A stretch of 64,000 nt of DNA. Origin: Strongylocentrotus purpuratus. Its lineage: Eukaryota; Echinodermata; Echinoidea; Camarodonta; Strongylocentrotidae. Numbering within the stretch: the stretch's first letter is position 1; each line of letters begins with the position of its first letter. Positions 22,352 through 37,000 of this stretch are shown piece after piece. The position numbers were made by a program, and so were the translations under genes. The notes under the pieces are model-generated. The model worked only from the letters and a program-made list of their open reading frames with translations, did no database searches and was not told the DNA's origin. Where the stretch lies: positions 28,756,921 to 28,820,920 of the forward strand of contig NW_022145615.1 in the NCBI RefSeq assembly GCF_000002235.5. The letters run 5' to 3'.

Positions 22352-25300
22352 CTACGAAAAAACACAAGAATGAGTACGTTACATCATTTGTTGAAAAGAA
22401 TGAATATTTGTATGATCTATATTAAAAGTGCATCATACAAAAATCCTTACAAGTATACTTTATTTACTTGTATGTATTGTTCTTTCATTGGATCCTTCCT
22501 TGAGAAATGAATTATTTCCTTATGTATCATCTGTCAAACAATCAATCTATCTATCCATCTATATATCCATCAATCCACCTATTGTATCTATCTATCCATT
22601 TACCAACAAATCTACATATCTATCTATTTACATCTATCTATCTATCCATTTGCCCCCAAAAATTATCTATCCTATAACTTGCTATCTAGCTATCTATCAA
22701 TCTATCCACCTATCTATCTATCCATCTATCCACCTATCTATCAACTAATAAATATATCTATCTATCTATTTACATGTATGTATCTATTCATCCATCTACA
22801 TGTATCTATCTATCTATCTATCAATCTGTCTGTCTGTCTGTCTATATGTCTGTCTGTTTGTCTGTCTGTCTACCAATGTATGTATGTATGTATGTATGTA
22901 TGTATCTATATATATAGCTATATGTCAATCTACATGTATCTAAAAATCAATCCATCTATCTATCTGTCTGTCAGCCTGTCCATCAGTCTGTCTGTTCGTT
23001 GGTTTGTCTGTCTGTCTGTCTATCTATATATCTATCAATCTATCTACCAATCTATTTACCAATCTTTCTATCTAATCTATAATGAGAGATATATTATCCC
23101 TAACAATCATGATATGCTTACATGAGCTCCTTTCTTGAGGAGTGCATCCATCTGATGGTTGGCTCTTAGGATCTCAAAGATATAGGTCATCTCACTGAAC
23201 CGTCGCACACCAATCAGAAGACGGACCTATGAAAACAAGAATCAGATTAATATCAAATCAATGTCACATGCATTCAATGAGGTCTAGTTTACAGTATCTC
23301 AAAGATATAGGTCATATCAGTGAACCGTCGCACACCAATCAGAAGACGGACCTATCAAGATTGAAAGATATACATAAATAAAGGTTATCAGCAAGGGGTA
23401 ACGATGGTTAGTTTACTTGATTGAGTTCAAGCAATCCAGCTTTCTACCTCACTGCATTCCATCACTCTACATCTGCAAATAAGATATTTATAATTATAAT
23501 AATAGTGGGTTGTCATATAGCATTCATGACTGTTTAGCGTTTCAAGGAATTAATTCCTGCCAAGTTCCCATTTACCACACCTGGGTTGAGTGTGGCAAAT
23601 GAAGATAAATTTCTTTCCAAAGACATTAAGACTGTCCCATTCATGTACATGTTCCGGTAGCATAACATAAAGAGTAGTGTTCCGATTCGAAGCAGTATCC
23701 TACAGGATCATAACGTTCTTACCATGAGACTAAACTCTTCGGACTGAGCGAGGGCGCTAAAGCAGTCTAGGCTGGCTCTGAGGACCGAGGCGATTCCTTC
23801 CATGTTGCAGCTGAGTGTGAAGCAGTCATGAGCTCGGATGATCAGATCTACCTCAAGGGTCAGGGCTGGTGATTGGATCACACACAAAATAGGAAGGAAA
23901 CATATCTGGGAGTGTTTCACAAAGACTAAGATCGACATTAAGTTGGACTTAACTATGGCAGGCCATTCATGCCACTGATTACTCTCATTGCATTGGTCTC
24001 TTAATTATGATCTTTAGATGTGACCATGATTTGTACATCCCTTGAGAAACCAATGCCAGGATTGGTTAGAGGAACTAGTGGCATTAACGGCCTGCCATAG
24101 TTGAGTCCAACTGAAAGTCGATCTTAGTCTTTGTGAAACACTCCCCAGGGCATCGTTTCACGACACCGTCATACATGTAAGTACAAGCTCAGGTGCCTTT
24201 CGTTTTACAAGCCTTTTATTTTATCACAAAGGCTTTTGTCATCCTAAAAGGCCAGGTCCCCATTTCTCTCCTGGATATGGAGAGGCAAATGTAGATTAAT
24301 GCCTTGCCAAAGGAAATTAGTGCCATGTCGGGGATCACACCCATGACTTTTGCGTTTCCTATCAAGTGCTTAAACCACTCGAATACGACTCCTCTACATC
24401 ACTGTAAATGTGCATACAATTCCTGGGAATATTTTGTTTTTTATTCATAAATGAAAACTCTTAGATTTCTTCACGACATTAATTCAAATGTTAATATTTT
24501 ATCCAACAATGCTTTGTTTTTCTTACCTGGCCTGGTGGTGCTTGATTCTGAGTGTGCAATCTGTGTTGCCTCGTCTAGTAGTCTAGTTCCCAGACATGCT
24601 GGATCCTTACATATTCTAGCTAGGCTCATGAAGGCTACCTTCTCCATTCGATCTGGGGAGGGGCCCTCAGATGGTGGGGGACGTGTCAGGGAACCTGATA
24701 ATCATAAGAACGGTTGATGTGTATAGAGAGCATGATAATTAAGTATAATTTTGATACAGAAAACTTTCATCGGTTGGGGATAATGATAAAATGTAGTTTT
24801 TTAAGCTACTACCAACCTTGAATTTGTTGTGCAAACTTTCGTCTACTCCTGTGGACTTTCTCAAGCTATTGATCAGTCTGAGTCACACGTTTTCTTAGCT
24901 GCCTCTGACTCAGACGGATCACTTAGCTTGAGAAAGTCCACAGGAGTGGACGAAAGCTTGCACAACAAATTCAAGGTTGGTAGAAGCTTAAAAAACTAAA
25001 TTTTATAAGTGTAATTTTTTTCATATAAATGTGTCTAGAAAACCATTTACGATTGCAAGTCGTACATATCTATATATTTTTTTTTTCTTCAAAGAAAACA
25101 TTTGCTTTCTGGGTCATTATACTGTTTTTAATATATATTTGTTACAGCTTATGTGTAATAGAAATAATTAATAGTACCTTTAATGAGTATTCAAGTACTT
25201 TAGGGACTTGCATAATGATATTCTGTCCGAACCCTTCAAAAGAAAGGGAATAATTAGAATACATACTCTCTTTTCTTCTCTTGATTTTCTGCTGCAACCC

Positions 25301-28300
25301 AGTCATCACATCTTCAGATAGAAAGTTTGCCACCTGAAAAAAAGAAATCATACCGGTAGTGTTAGCATATTAAGGGGAAAAAAAATTCCTTAACTACAAC
25401 TGTTACAGAAGAAACAATTTACTACAATAATTTTAAGAAGTCATTGTTTTCCTGCATGCCATTTTCCCCCTTTGTGATGGTTTCTAAGAATTGTTTATAT
25501 TCTGTAGTTTATTCTTCTGCTAACACAAGAGCTAGTCATCCTTTCAAGATGACGTATTCCATACCTCATTATTAGCAAGGTAGGCCTTGATGATTTTTTT
25601 GCTAAGAAACATGGGTATCAGAAAGGCTTCTCCATCTTTCCCTTCCTCCTTCCCTCCGTCTCCCATCACTCCACTGATCTATCTATACCACGCATTTCAT
25701 CCCTCATGACATCTTTGGTCGAGAGGTAGTGGTCAGGAAGAAATTTTGTTTCTCTCTCCCCCCCCCCCCCCCCTCTCTCTCCCTCTATCTCCCTTCATCT
25801 ACTTTTATATCAATATATTCCTCCCTCCTTCCATCCCCTCTTAATCCCTCCCTCCCTTCATCAATCCTAAACATTCTCTAACTACTTGTCTGCCAGATTG
25901 TTTGCTCTGATAAAATCATTGCTCGGGAGTTAGTGCTCAAGAACCATGCCGTCTCTCTCTGTCTGTCTGTCTGTCTGTCTCTCCCCCCCCCCTTCATTCA
26001 TCTCAAACATTCTCTACCTCCTTGTCTGCCAGATTGTTTGCTCTGATGAAGCTTTTCGCCAGAAGATAGCGGTCGGGATGACTGGAGTGGAGAAGAGCTT
26101 TGACAGACGTGAAAGGAACTTGCTTGATCAACAAGTCATATGGCTTGTCCAACACCTATCATGAGGATAACAAGAAGTGAGAGGTGATACAGATAAGTGA
26201 TATTAGAATAAATGGCAAGAAGTTTACTAAATTGATCTCTGATAATTTATGTCCTGATGATATCCATTAAACACAGCATATGACCTGAAGATTTCATTGA
26301 ATGACTAAATGAGAGCAAAAACAGTGTTACAGGTATGGGCATTGGATTTCAATGTGTTTGGGGATATAAACATACATTAAAAAGGTGCCTATCATCACAG
26401 AACCAATAGACACCACATACAATATTGTAAAATGGTACATGATTCAAATTTACATAGTTTTTAATACAATTAACATGGAATAACTTGCCACATGAAGTAC
26501 AAGGTGCTAAATCGTTAAATCGTTAAATATTTTTAAGGCAAAGCTGACGTAATACGAAATAAGTGTGTGGGGAGGGGCTAACTTATTAGTTTAAGAGAGC
26601 TTTGTTGTTGTTTGTTGTTAAGGTTTTATAGTTGTATACAATTTTTATCTCATAATTTCAACCTATTTATCATTGTTATTTATGTTATATTACTCCTACG
26701 CAATATGTTTTAAATGTCTATTGATGTGCAATATGATCTTTGCAATACGTTATCATTTTTTGTCTCTTTAAAAACAAAAACAATTATATATGTAGTATTT
26801 AATGATCCATATTCATAATGCTCTTAAGTATTTATTATTATTCCATACTTCATTTTACTTCTACTTAATATGGAATACGCATTTGTCTTAATTTCACAAT
26901 TATTACACATTCTACATTATGTGTGTTTTCTTTTGTTTATTGTTTTAAAGTTTGATTATTTAATATTTAACATGAATACATAATATGTTTTTAACTTATT
27001 TATAATCTTGTTAAACTTCTTTTTGTTTTTACTTTATATATATATATAAATATGCAAACAGATTATGATGATCATATATGTAACTTATTTAATTGTTTAT
27101 CTTTTTGGTCTACCAATATAGTTCTAATTAAGTAAAGTGTTTTTAGCTTATTTCCTATTATTGTTGTGTTATGGTTGTGAATTTTGTCAGTGTTATATTA
27201 CTTTTGTTTATATGTCATGATTATGTTGTTTTTTATCGACACGGCCCTGATTGAAACCAGTCTGCGAACTGTTTCGGGCTTTTACCGTGTATAAATAAAA
27301 TAAACTCAAACTCAACTCAACTCTTCATTTGACAAAGAATTTTGCCTCTGAAGGAATATGAACCTGTTTAAAGGGTGAGAGAAACTATTTCTTGTTGTTT
27401 GATTTTCATACTACAAACCAAAGGACTTACCTGTGAGATCCTGTAGATGTTGATGATGCGGTCACAGCATGTCCTGGCTGCTGAGGTATGGTCAGCGAGA
27501 GCCTCCATCATGGTCAGACAGTCATCACTCTGGGGAGAACTCAACTCCTGGTTGATACCCAGACTGACCACTGTAAAGAAAGATGAAGATATTTCTCACT
27601 GTATTTCTCCCAGGGAATGCTATTGAAAATAAAGAATGATCTGCTATTTCTGGTAGGAGTCATTTGATGCTCATAAGTTGATGCTCATGAGCATCAATCT
27701 CTTAATAATACCACAAAACCTGAAACTTTCACAAGCTTTTGTGAGTGTTCAGACCAGAGAGTTTCAAAGTGTTGCCATAATTAATCAATTAAGACACTAA
27801 CATTTTGAAAATCATGAAAGTTCCTTTCAGGATGATGGTCCTTACTTCCCAATTTTTTTCTAGTTTTACAGTAGTTTTGTGTATTTGTCCCGCCTACTGA
27901 CTTACCACTAGGTGATCTTCTGAGCTGCTTCTTAGACCTGCCACCGTACACCCCCGACGGAGGACCCAGGAGGGTCATGTTACTGGGTCGTCTGGCCAGC
28001 TTGGGTTTGCTGACCTTGACCTGTGACCTGAGCTCAGGGTCAATGCCCTCTGGTTTGACCTTGCCTTGCATGAGCTGAAGGCATGCTAGTGTGATGGAGA
28101 GGTCATTGTGAGTGTGTCCGAACTGACTGGATAGTTGATGGGCCTTGGAGATACAGCAGCTGGACAGCAGGCCATCAATCATGTCCTTCAGGGCTGATTT
28201 CTCCTACAAATATTTATTCATTTACTTATTTATTGATGCATGTTCACAATTTCATGATTCATTGTAGTTAGCATCACATGAAAAAGAATATAATAAAACA

Positions 28301-31300
28301 AATCATTTTCAATTTTACAATCCATTTGAATCGACTTCACATGAAAAAGAATATAACAAGGTTTTATCAAAGACAAGTTGCAACTATTATACAGTTTAAA
28401 GAATGAATACGCAAAGGTGATGAAGCATAAGAAAATAGAGCTTGGATTGTTACAACACCTTTCAAATACATAATATACCGGTATGAAAAATAAAATTCTT
28501 AAAGGGTTGTGAACTATTTACATACAACAAGAAAAAAAAGAAAAAAGAAAGAAAAGAAAAACAGAAGTATATTGTTAAAATGTCTTATAGATCATAATAT
28601 GAAACAAGAGGGTAAGTGGGAGTATACAAATATAGAAATGGATAGTGAAATATTTAAAAAACTGAGAAAAAAAAACATACATGACTATCTCTTACAGAGT
28701 TTGCATTTAAAATTTAAAATGCTGAATAATAACAACAAATATCACTCTTGTAGAAGTTAGCTTGAGAAAGATGGGGAATGTTCATTTGATTCCTTACATA
28801 AAGGACCCAGTCAATAAAGATCATGTGCTCGATCTTGTAATTAAAACAAGTCAGAAAAAGTCTTGTTACCAGCAGTAGTTGAACCTGCCATCTCCTGCTT
28901 GCCAGGCAGTGACTCTTCCACCAGGGCATCACTGGTCTATGGCACAGTCACCAGTGATGACCTAGTATGCTTTTTTCAAAATGTTATCTACTGGTACATG
29001 TATGTGACTTGAATAATATGATTCTATTTTTGATAAACAGATATAGATATTCATATTTCTTATTCACCTGTTAAAGCAAGCTAACAGATGTATCATACAA
29101 ATAATGTGTCTGGCAAATAACGTAAAAAGAATATTGGATCACAATATGAATATGGGAAGAAATTGAGTCTGACTACATGATAAAGTTGATGACCTACCTC
29201 TTCATTTAGAAGCTGATGGACAGATGTATCTGTTGTTTGTACATCATATAGAAGCTCCCTAGGACCTCTAGACTTGGGTGTCCAGTCAGCGGAATGAGAC
29301 TCCAGACAAGATAGGGATGCTGTGTCTACTTTCCTCTTCTTTTCAATGCAAACAGAATAAGCACAGGTGCAAAATTCTAAGTTTTGTTTCTGATCAAATG
29401 CGTGAGATGGAACAGAAACCAACAATTGTGAATGACTGTATAAGCCTCTTTTCAACTCTCTCTAGATTAAAGGGATCCGGTAACTTTGTCTTAGATCCTT
29501 TAAAAAAATCCTTGATTTAGCTCATGCTGCAATCATAATTATAAACCTTTAGGTCAGTCAGGAACCCATAACTTTTACAAGCCGATCGCCTGTCTGATTA
29601 TCAAGATATTTATGATTGAAATTCGAAATTAAATTTCGCGTTTGCCAATTGGTTTTCATAACACTACATTCTATTGGGGAAAACGAGTATGGTACAAACT
29701 GGTCACTCAAAGGTTTTTACTTTTTTGAGGCACTTCTTGATCATTTTGAAGAGCAATTTCTTTAGGGCTACAATATAACACCATATCACAGACACCGATA
29801 AGACGTAGGGCCATGTTTCTCAGATTTAAGATTGTTAACCAATCCCTTTAAGAGAGGTATTAATTCAAATCATTCAGTCATTTACTTTGACATCATCACC
29901 TTATACATGTATGTTAACATTTGGCTGAATGATATGTTTGAATACTAAATAAAAAGGTATCCTACCTTGTCGACCTCAGCTCTCAATCTCCACAGCCAGA
30001 CCTTTTGTTCTAATGACCGTAGAGAACTCTTAGTTGGAGTAGATTTTGGATGAGATAACCACTGGTAGGACAAGTCTAGTAGAATGGCCCTCTCTCTGGC
30101 TTGCTTATTACCTGTAAGTTCTTCCTCTTCTGATTGTGTCTGGTATAGAAAAAAAAAAAAAAAAAAAAAATATATATTGAACAAAACATTGCAAATGTTT
30201 CACAATAACATATGGGCGATCTGGGATATACTCCAAGGACATTTGCTCTGGGTTTTATTTCATCAAAGACATAAAGTTAGGGTAACCATGGGGATTAGGT
30301 TTTAGGTTAGGTTTAGCAACAGGGCAAGGTAAAAAGTTCAGTCCAGAGTAGACGTTATGGAATGTTAATGAAATGTGGAGCATTTGTCGCCATACCATCT
30401 GTAGTGCATTCGTTAAACATTGATAACAGACAGTAACTCCAACAGAAATCATTGCAATTTACCTGGAAGAATTGAGCGGCTGATTGATGCTCAACCTTGG
30501 CCTTTGTGAGCCTTTCACTGCACTTGACCCAAAATGCAATACGTCCAGCCTCTGTGCTTCCGACCTCTGACCTCATGACCTGCCTAAGGTCACTGAGGAT
30601 CTGTGGGGTAACAGAAATTCACTTTATATAAAAAGTCCCATTATGTATATATATATATATTCAATGAGATTAGTACAGATGAATAAGAAACTTACTTGTG
30701 AGCATACATATGCTGTCTTAGAAGTCAGGTAAAACAAACAAACAAACAAACACTGATGACTAAGAAAACAAACACGTCAACCCTAGTCACATTGCCACAC
30801 CTACCCCAAACAGTGCAATAAAACAAAATATATTGGCCCTCCAGTCTTGTCTGTGTGACTGGGTTCTATTTCTCTATCTACATTTGAATACCTGAAATTT
30901 ACAGAAAAACAGACAAATTCATATTTGATGTTGATCAAGGAATTCAAAACATATGTAGAGGGACACGTATTTCCCTAAAAATAGTTCAGGTTTAGTGCCT
31001 GTGTACATGCGTACAGGCAGGAAATTGGTATTCTGATTTTAAAAAATGTGAGCTTCGGGCATCTAGGCTCCTTCATTTGTAGCTCAGGTTTCAGATTCAC
31101 ATCTATTATGCCTTTACAACTTGAAAATTATCATTACTATAATCATCATCATCAACATTATTATTATTATTATTATTATTATCATCATCACAATCATCAC
31201 AGTCATCATACAATAAAACCATCATAATCACCATCGTCATCATACAATAAAACCATTTTCAGACAGTTTGATCTTTATACACTGACCTGTTGTATAATCA

Positions 31301-33973
31301 CATGGTCAGTAGACAGTCCAGCTGCCCCAGCAAACTCTTTGGCCCGGTCAAACTGTCCCATGGCCTGCAGCCTGTCCAGCAATGTCCGGCATTCACTGAC
31401 CATGGCCTCAGCAGAGTCTAGCATGCAGGATATTGAGAGCTCTAGACCGGTGCCTTGAAGGGCCTTGTGAAGATGATATAGCGTGCTGTAGTCTGGGTCT
31501 ACAAACAAGACAGACAGAACAACAGAGTATGAAAATTGTAAGATGGCTAACAGCTAGCATTTTTTTATGAAATAGTGACTAAAGTAATAGCCAATGATAC
31601 AGACTGTTCATAATTCAGATGTACAAAACAGAACTACCGGTACTAGTATAAGAATGGCAAAGGAGAGAAAAAGTCAATTTGTAACACAATTATAATCAAC
31701 ATGCTTGAAACTTCCATGTTGTGCTAACATTCTAGAATGCATTTTTGATGTGAAGGAATACAATTATCAGATAGCAAATCAGTATGTACCACAAGGAAAT
31801 ATCTGGTTAAATGTTTATTAAACATTATAATTTTGATCATATAGCATGGACCATCACCTTTTAATACTCTGAGCATTTTTTTTCCTTCTCCGATGTACGT
31901 CATATTGGAACATAGCTAATTTAAATGTATATACAATCTATTAATTGTTTGAAACATTTTTATGTACCGGTATGTATTTTATACCCTTTGTATTTTTTTT
32001 TATTATAAATAAAGCTGTTCCTCTTTCTTTAGCAACTTATCATTCACAACGTGTTTGCTTACCATGTGAATCTACAGTACGGGAGAAATTCAAAGCTGTG
32101 AAGACTTCGAGAAGAAAGCCAGTCTCCCATTGGCTGGTGCATGAGAGTAGCATGTTACGAGCCATGTGATTGGCTGTCTCTTGAAACCACTCCAGATGAC
32201 CAATCCTTGGTCTACTTGGGCCGGGATCAGGCTGGTTTCTCATACTATTACGACGTCGACACTGAAGGAAATGAATACATTCACATAATCAGATAATGTC
32301 AGAAAATTAGTGTTACATAAGGATAATCATATGTAATCTTAAATGTACTGGTACATGTTTTTCAAATTTGTATGATAGATCATTGATCTCTAGGAAAAAT
32401 CATTGAAAAATCAGTCAACCTAATTAATATTCATAACCCTAAACAGTTTATTGTTGTACAAGTACATCACAATACAAATGCTATTGGTAATCAGTTTGTC
32501 TGAAGATTCTTTCTGATATGCTGCGTTAAATCGCAGTGTTAAATTGTAATACCCTTCTCTTTTCTGTATCTTTTAGACAGAGCCAAGTGAATATGAGTAG
32601 GACATTTGTTGCTTGAATTTGCCTCATTTATACATTTTAAAGAAAGAAAACCATTTTTAACTGTGACACATCTGAACGGGCCTTGAGAGAACATTCAGGT
32701 TATCCATATTCAGAATATAATAAAACAGAATAGAATAAAATATTTCTTTTGTAAAGTAATGTTATATGAAAAGAAATTAGTTTCCAGAGCAGAGAATCGA
32801 TGTTGTTATTACACAGGAAATAGTACAATATGTCGGTAAATATTGGGTGAAAAGTGTTTATCAGTGAGATCTGACTCTGACAGCATTGACACAAAGTTAT
32901 GAACAGCCAGAGCTGACTGATCGATACCAATCTCTCAAAGCCACAAACTCTATTAAATTTGGAATAATGACATAATTATGATAACACAAAAAATATTTGT
33001 TAAAGAGAGAGAACTTACTGTAAGGATGGCTTCATGGAAGAATTCTAGATCTATCTTGCATTGATTCCTATCCCTTAGAACCAGGAAGTCTTCACAGAAA
33101 GCAAGAAAAGAGTTCAACACACCTCTCTGTCATAAAATGATGAATAAAATACATTCACTAAATTTGATTTGATTTGATTTTTATTTATTCCATATACATT
33201 AACATATTTACATTTACAATCTTGTAACTTTAAATGTATGAAAATGACATGGTATATACAGAAAAGGGGTAATCTTAAGCCTAAGCTTAAAGTGACGTCC
33301 TTGACACCAGAGATAGGCATGACTTGATGAAATCGATAGCCTATCAAAATTATTTGGTAGAATTGTCAGAAATAACTGAGGGCAAGTAGTACTCTCTATC
33401 TTTAATAACACTGTCACAAAATAACAGCAGCATTCATGAGCAACATATTTCATCAAAAAAATACTCACATTGTCAAATATGTGGAATCCTTTGGTCAGAA
33501 GTGTGATCTTTCCTGTTACCATGGCAATGTCAATGAGACTGCGAAGCTGATCAAGGCTCCAGGCGTGGCTCTTGAAAAAGGAGCTTGGACCTAGGACCCT
33601 CTCAAGGTTGGGATCATCAGAGAAGGAGGTGTAGAGCCAGGAACAAAGACAGTCTAAGATATTGGCACCCTAGGGGGAAGATTAGCATGAGAATAGTTTA
33701 ATGATACATATGCAACAGTGCCTAGCCTGCAATATCCAGTACATTCTACTACTGGTATATACCGTAGGCCCAAAAGCAAAATGTATATTGCCACATTTCA
33801 AATAACAGTTTGGTAAATATATTTTGTGGAAAAGAGTTCTTGGAGTAAGATGGATCGATGTATACAATAGATTATTATAATTTTATTTATAAAAAAAAAT
33901 CCCTTTACATCATCAACTTCATCATAATCATCATCATCATCTTCTTCTTCTTTCTCTTCATCATCGTCATCAT

Positions 33974-34026
<53 letters not shown>

Positions 34027-37000
34027 TCCATCCATCCATCCATCTATCCATCCATCCATCCATCCATCCATCCACCCATCCATCCATCCATCCATCCATC
34101 CATCCATCCATCCACCCATCCATCCATCCATCCATCCATCCATCCATCCATCCATTCATCCACCCATCCACCCATCCATTCATCCACCCATCCACCCATC
34201 CATCCATCCATCCATCCATCCATCCACCCATCCATCCATTCATCTATCTATCCATCCATCCATCCATCCATCCATCCACCCATCCATCCACCCGCCCATC
34301 CATCCATCCATCCATCCATCCATCCATCCATCCATCCATTCATCTATCTATCCATCCATCCATCCATCCATCCATCCATCCATCCACCCATCCATCCATC
34401 CATCCATCCATCCATCCACCCATCCATCCATCCATCCATCCATCCATCCATCCATTCATCCACCCATCCATCCATCCATCCATCCATCCACCCATCCATC
34501 CATCCATTCATCTATCTATCCATCCATCCATCCATCCATCCATCCATCCATCCATCCATCCATCCACCCATCCATCCATCCACCCGCCCATCCATCCATC
34601 CATCCATCCATCCATCTATCCATCCATCCATCCATCCATTCATCTATCTATCCATCCATCCATCCATCATCATCATCATCATCAACGTCATCATCATCAT
34701 CAATATTGTTATCATCATCATCATCATCATCATCATCAACTTTTTCACAACTCACATCATACTAATAATTACCATTATCATTCCATACTTTCACACATAA
34801 CACGAGTAGAAACATCAGCAACCATGACTAGCAAAAATACCATGATATTACCTGATGACAAGCAGCAATCACTGCCAACACTGGTTGCTGTAAGAGGATG
34901 GAGTGAGAGAGGAAGACTTTCCATGGTTCAGAATGGTTCCCACACGTGAAGATAATATCAAACAGCTCACGAGATACATCCCCAACTTCAAGATCTGAAT
35001 ATTGAATATCAAAGAAAATGGGGCACTTGAGAACACTCATACAATTTTGGGGTCTTTAAATCTAATTTTTCTTTAAACTCTGTAAAGTTCCCTAACTTGC
35101 AAAAAGACCTAAATGGATGAAACAATGTTCATGAGGTACACATGTATTCTATGCAGTGACAAACTATCAAATATTGGCAAATTCATTCGTGTACAGTAGT
35201 ATCTAAAAAAAAAATACTTCACAGTATGCATCAAGAAAAAAAAGCAAGATTATAATCAATTAGTGTCTCTTTATATGACAGATAAATCCAAGGTCTATAG
35301 TCTGAGAGACAGCCCACTCTCGAACGGTGCTCATTTGCATATTCATATTTGCACCAGTCAGGTTAAAAAAGATCGGTACATGTAGGTCCAGGAGAAGCAA
35401 TCCACATAATTGCTTTTAATTAGCCACTCACTCTCTACTACGCAAGGCACAGTCAAGAGGTCCATAGTCACATAGGGACCATCCATATGCAGATGTTTTA
35501 AACCTGCACTTTACGTGTTACATCCAGTAATGCATAGTTAGTTCTTCATAGGGAATTTTGAAATCACAAAAGGCTACCTTTAACAGTATCTGTGTCAGTA
35601 GTAGAAAGTTCATCATGTGATGCCTCTAGTCTACTTCCAGACTTATCTTCTTCATCTTCTGTGTCACTTGTTTCAGCTGACGCATCTACAAGAACAACAA
35701 GATGTACATATTAGGTGATGGAGTTTATCAAGATGTTTTTGATAGTTGATTTAACTTGAATACATTGTAGAAGAAATGTATTTCTAACAAAATGTTTCTA
35801 AATACATTTATATATTACTGGCGATTTGCTAATTTGTAGATTTGTAATATATATTTTACAGCATGAAATGATGACAACCCTTTAAACTCTAATACTGGCA
35901 AACACTAACATTTTCAAACACTGTCATTCAAGTTTATCATGTTTCTTTTTTTCATTATGCTGCTTCACACGTCTTTACAATAAAACATGAACAAGAAATC
36001 TCTACTAGTATAAATCTTCTAAATAAATTTTAATAAATCTATAGAAGTAAATGAATGTTCCTTTTACATGCTTTCTCTTGTTAATTTCAATAAATTAAGT
36101 ATGTGATAAAAAGAAAAAAACTTCTACTAAAGAAGCAAATTAAGAAAGGTTGCAAATTTTGTGAAAGCCTAAGCCTCAAACCTGCTCCATCTTTGAGGAA
36201 TCCCATCTTGGTGTAGTAGGCGCTCCTGTAGTCTTTGATTGGCATCTTCGATCTGACATTAGCCACGCCTCCCTGGGATGTTGATTCGGTATCCTGGGAA
36301 GGGGCGGGGCCATACTGGAGATGAGAGAGGGCGTGGCTCATGTGCTCTTTGATGGTGCTACTCTTGAAGGACTTCACAAAGTCAAGAACCTGTAAAGGGG
36401 TATAACAAAAAATGATCATTTAGTACACATATATGTGTTACTGTGCAATACAACTACTTCATGATTTCTATTTGCATCTGATACATTCATGATCATTGCA
36501 TAATTTAGTTTTTCTTTCATTTCTTGACATATATATGTTTATTCATGAGGCTAACATTGATAGCAGGAGTTTTTGTTGTTGTCAGGGCCCACTTTTTTCA
36601 TCATTCAAGGCTATAATAAAAATGAATCTGTTAGTAAGATAAAGCTACTAACACATATCTTTTGTAGTTTACGTAAGTTGTCATATTTTTGTGTGCTCAA
36701 GAAAGATATTAAATGCACCTCGAAATAGAATTTTTAGATAGACGGCACTACAGAAATGCCTATTATTATTATTATTTCACAAAGCTTAAAGATTTTCTCA
36801 TTTATTGACATTATCAAAACAAATAATATTACTAGTCTTCCATGACTTCCAAAGTGCTCGTATATTACCTGTTGTTTGGGGTATTGGTGTGTCTGGATGA
36901 AGCAAATGAAGATCAGCCAGTTGTCTGCTCGCGTACATTCCACAGGAAAGACGGTTGTCAAGGCGATACCATGGAGACGACAGAACATCACTGCTAGGTT

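Noticed and set aside
22525-23080. CRISPR-like or spaced repeat array
   Set aside because: The units are simple tetranucleotides without distinct spacers, in a clearly eukaryotic gene.
22428-23125. Overlapping Tyr/Leu/Ser/Ile-rich + strand ORFs
   Set aside because: They are translations of ATCT/CTGT microsatellites between SPG11 exons 39 and 40.
33858-34949. 363-codon + strand ORF made of SIHPSIHP repeats
   Set aside because: It is a read-through of the ATCC satellite in an SPG11 intron. The opposite strand is equally open, and the true coding exon 25 lies on the - strand in its last part.
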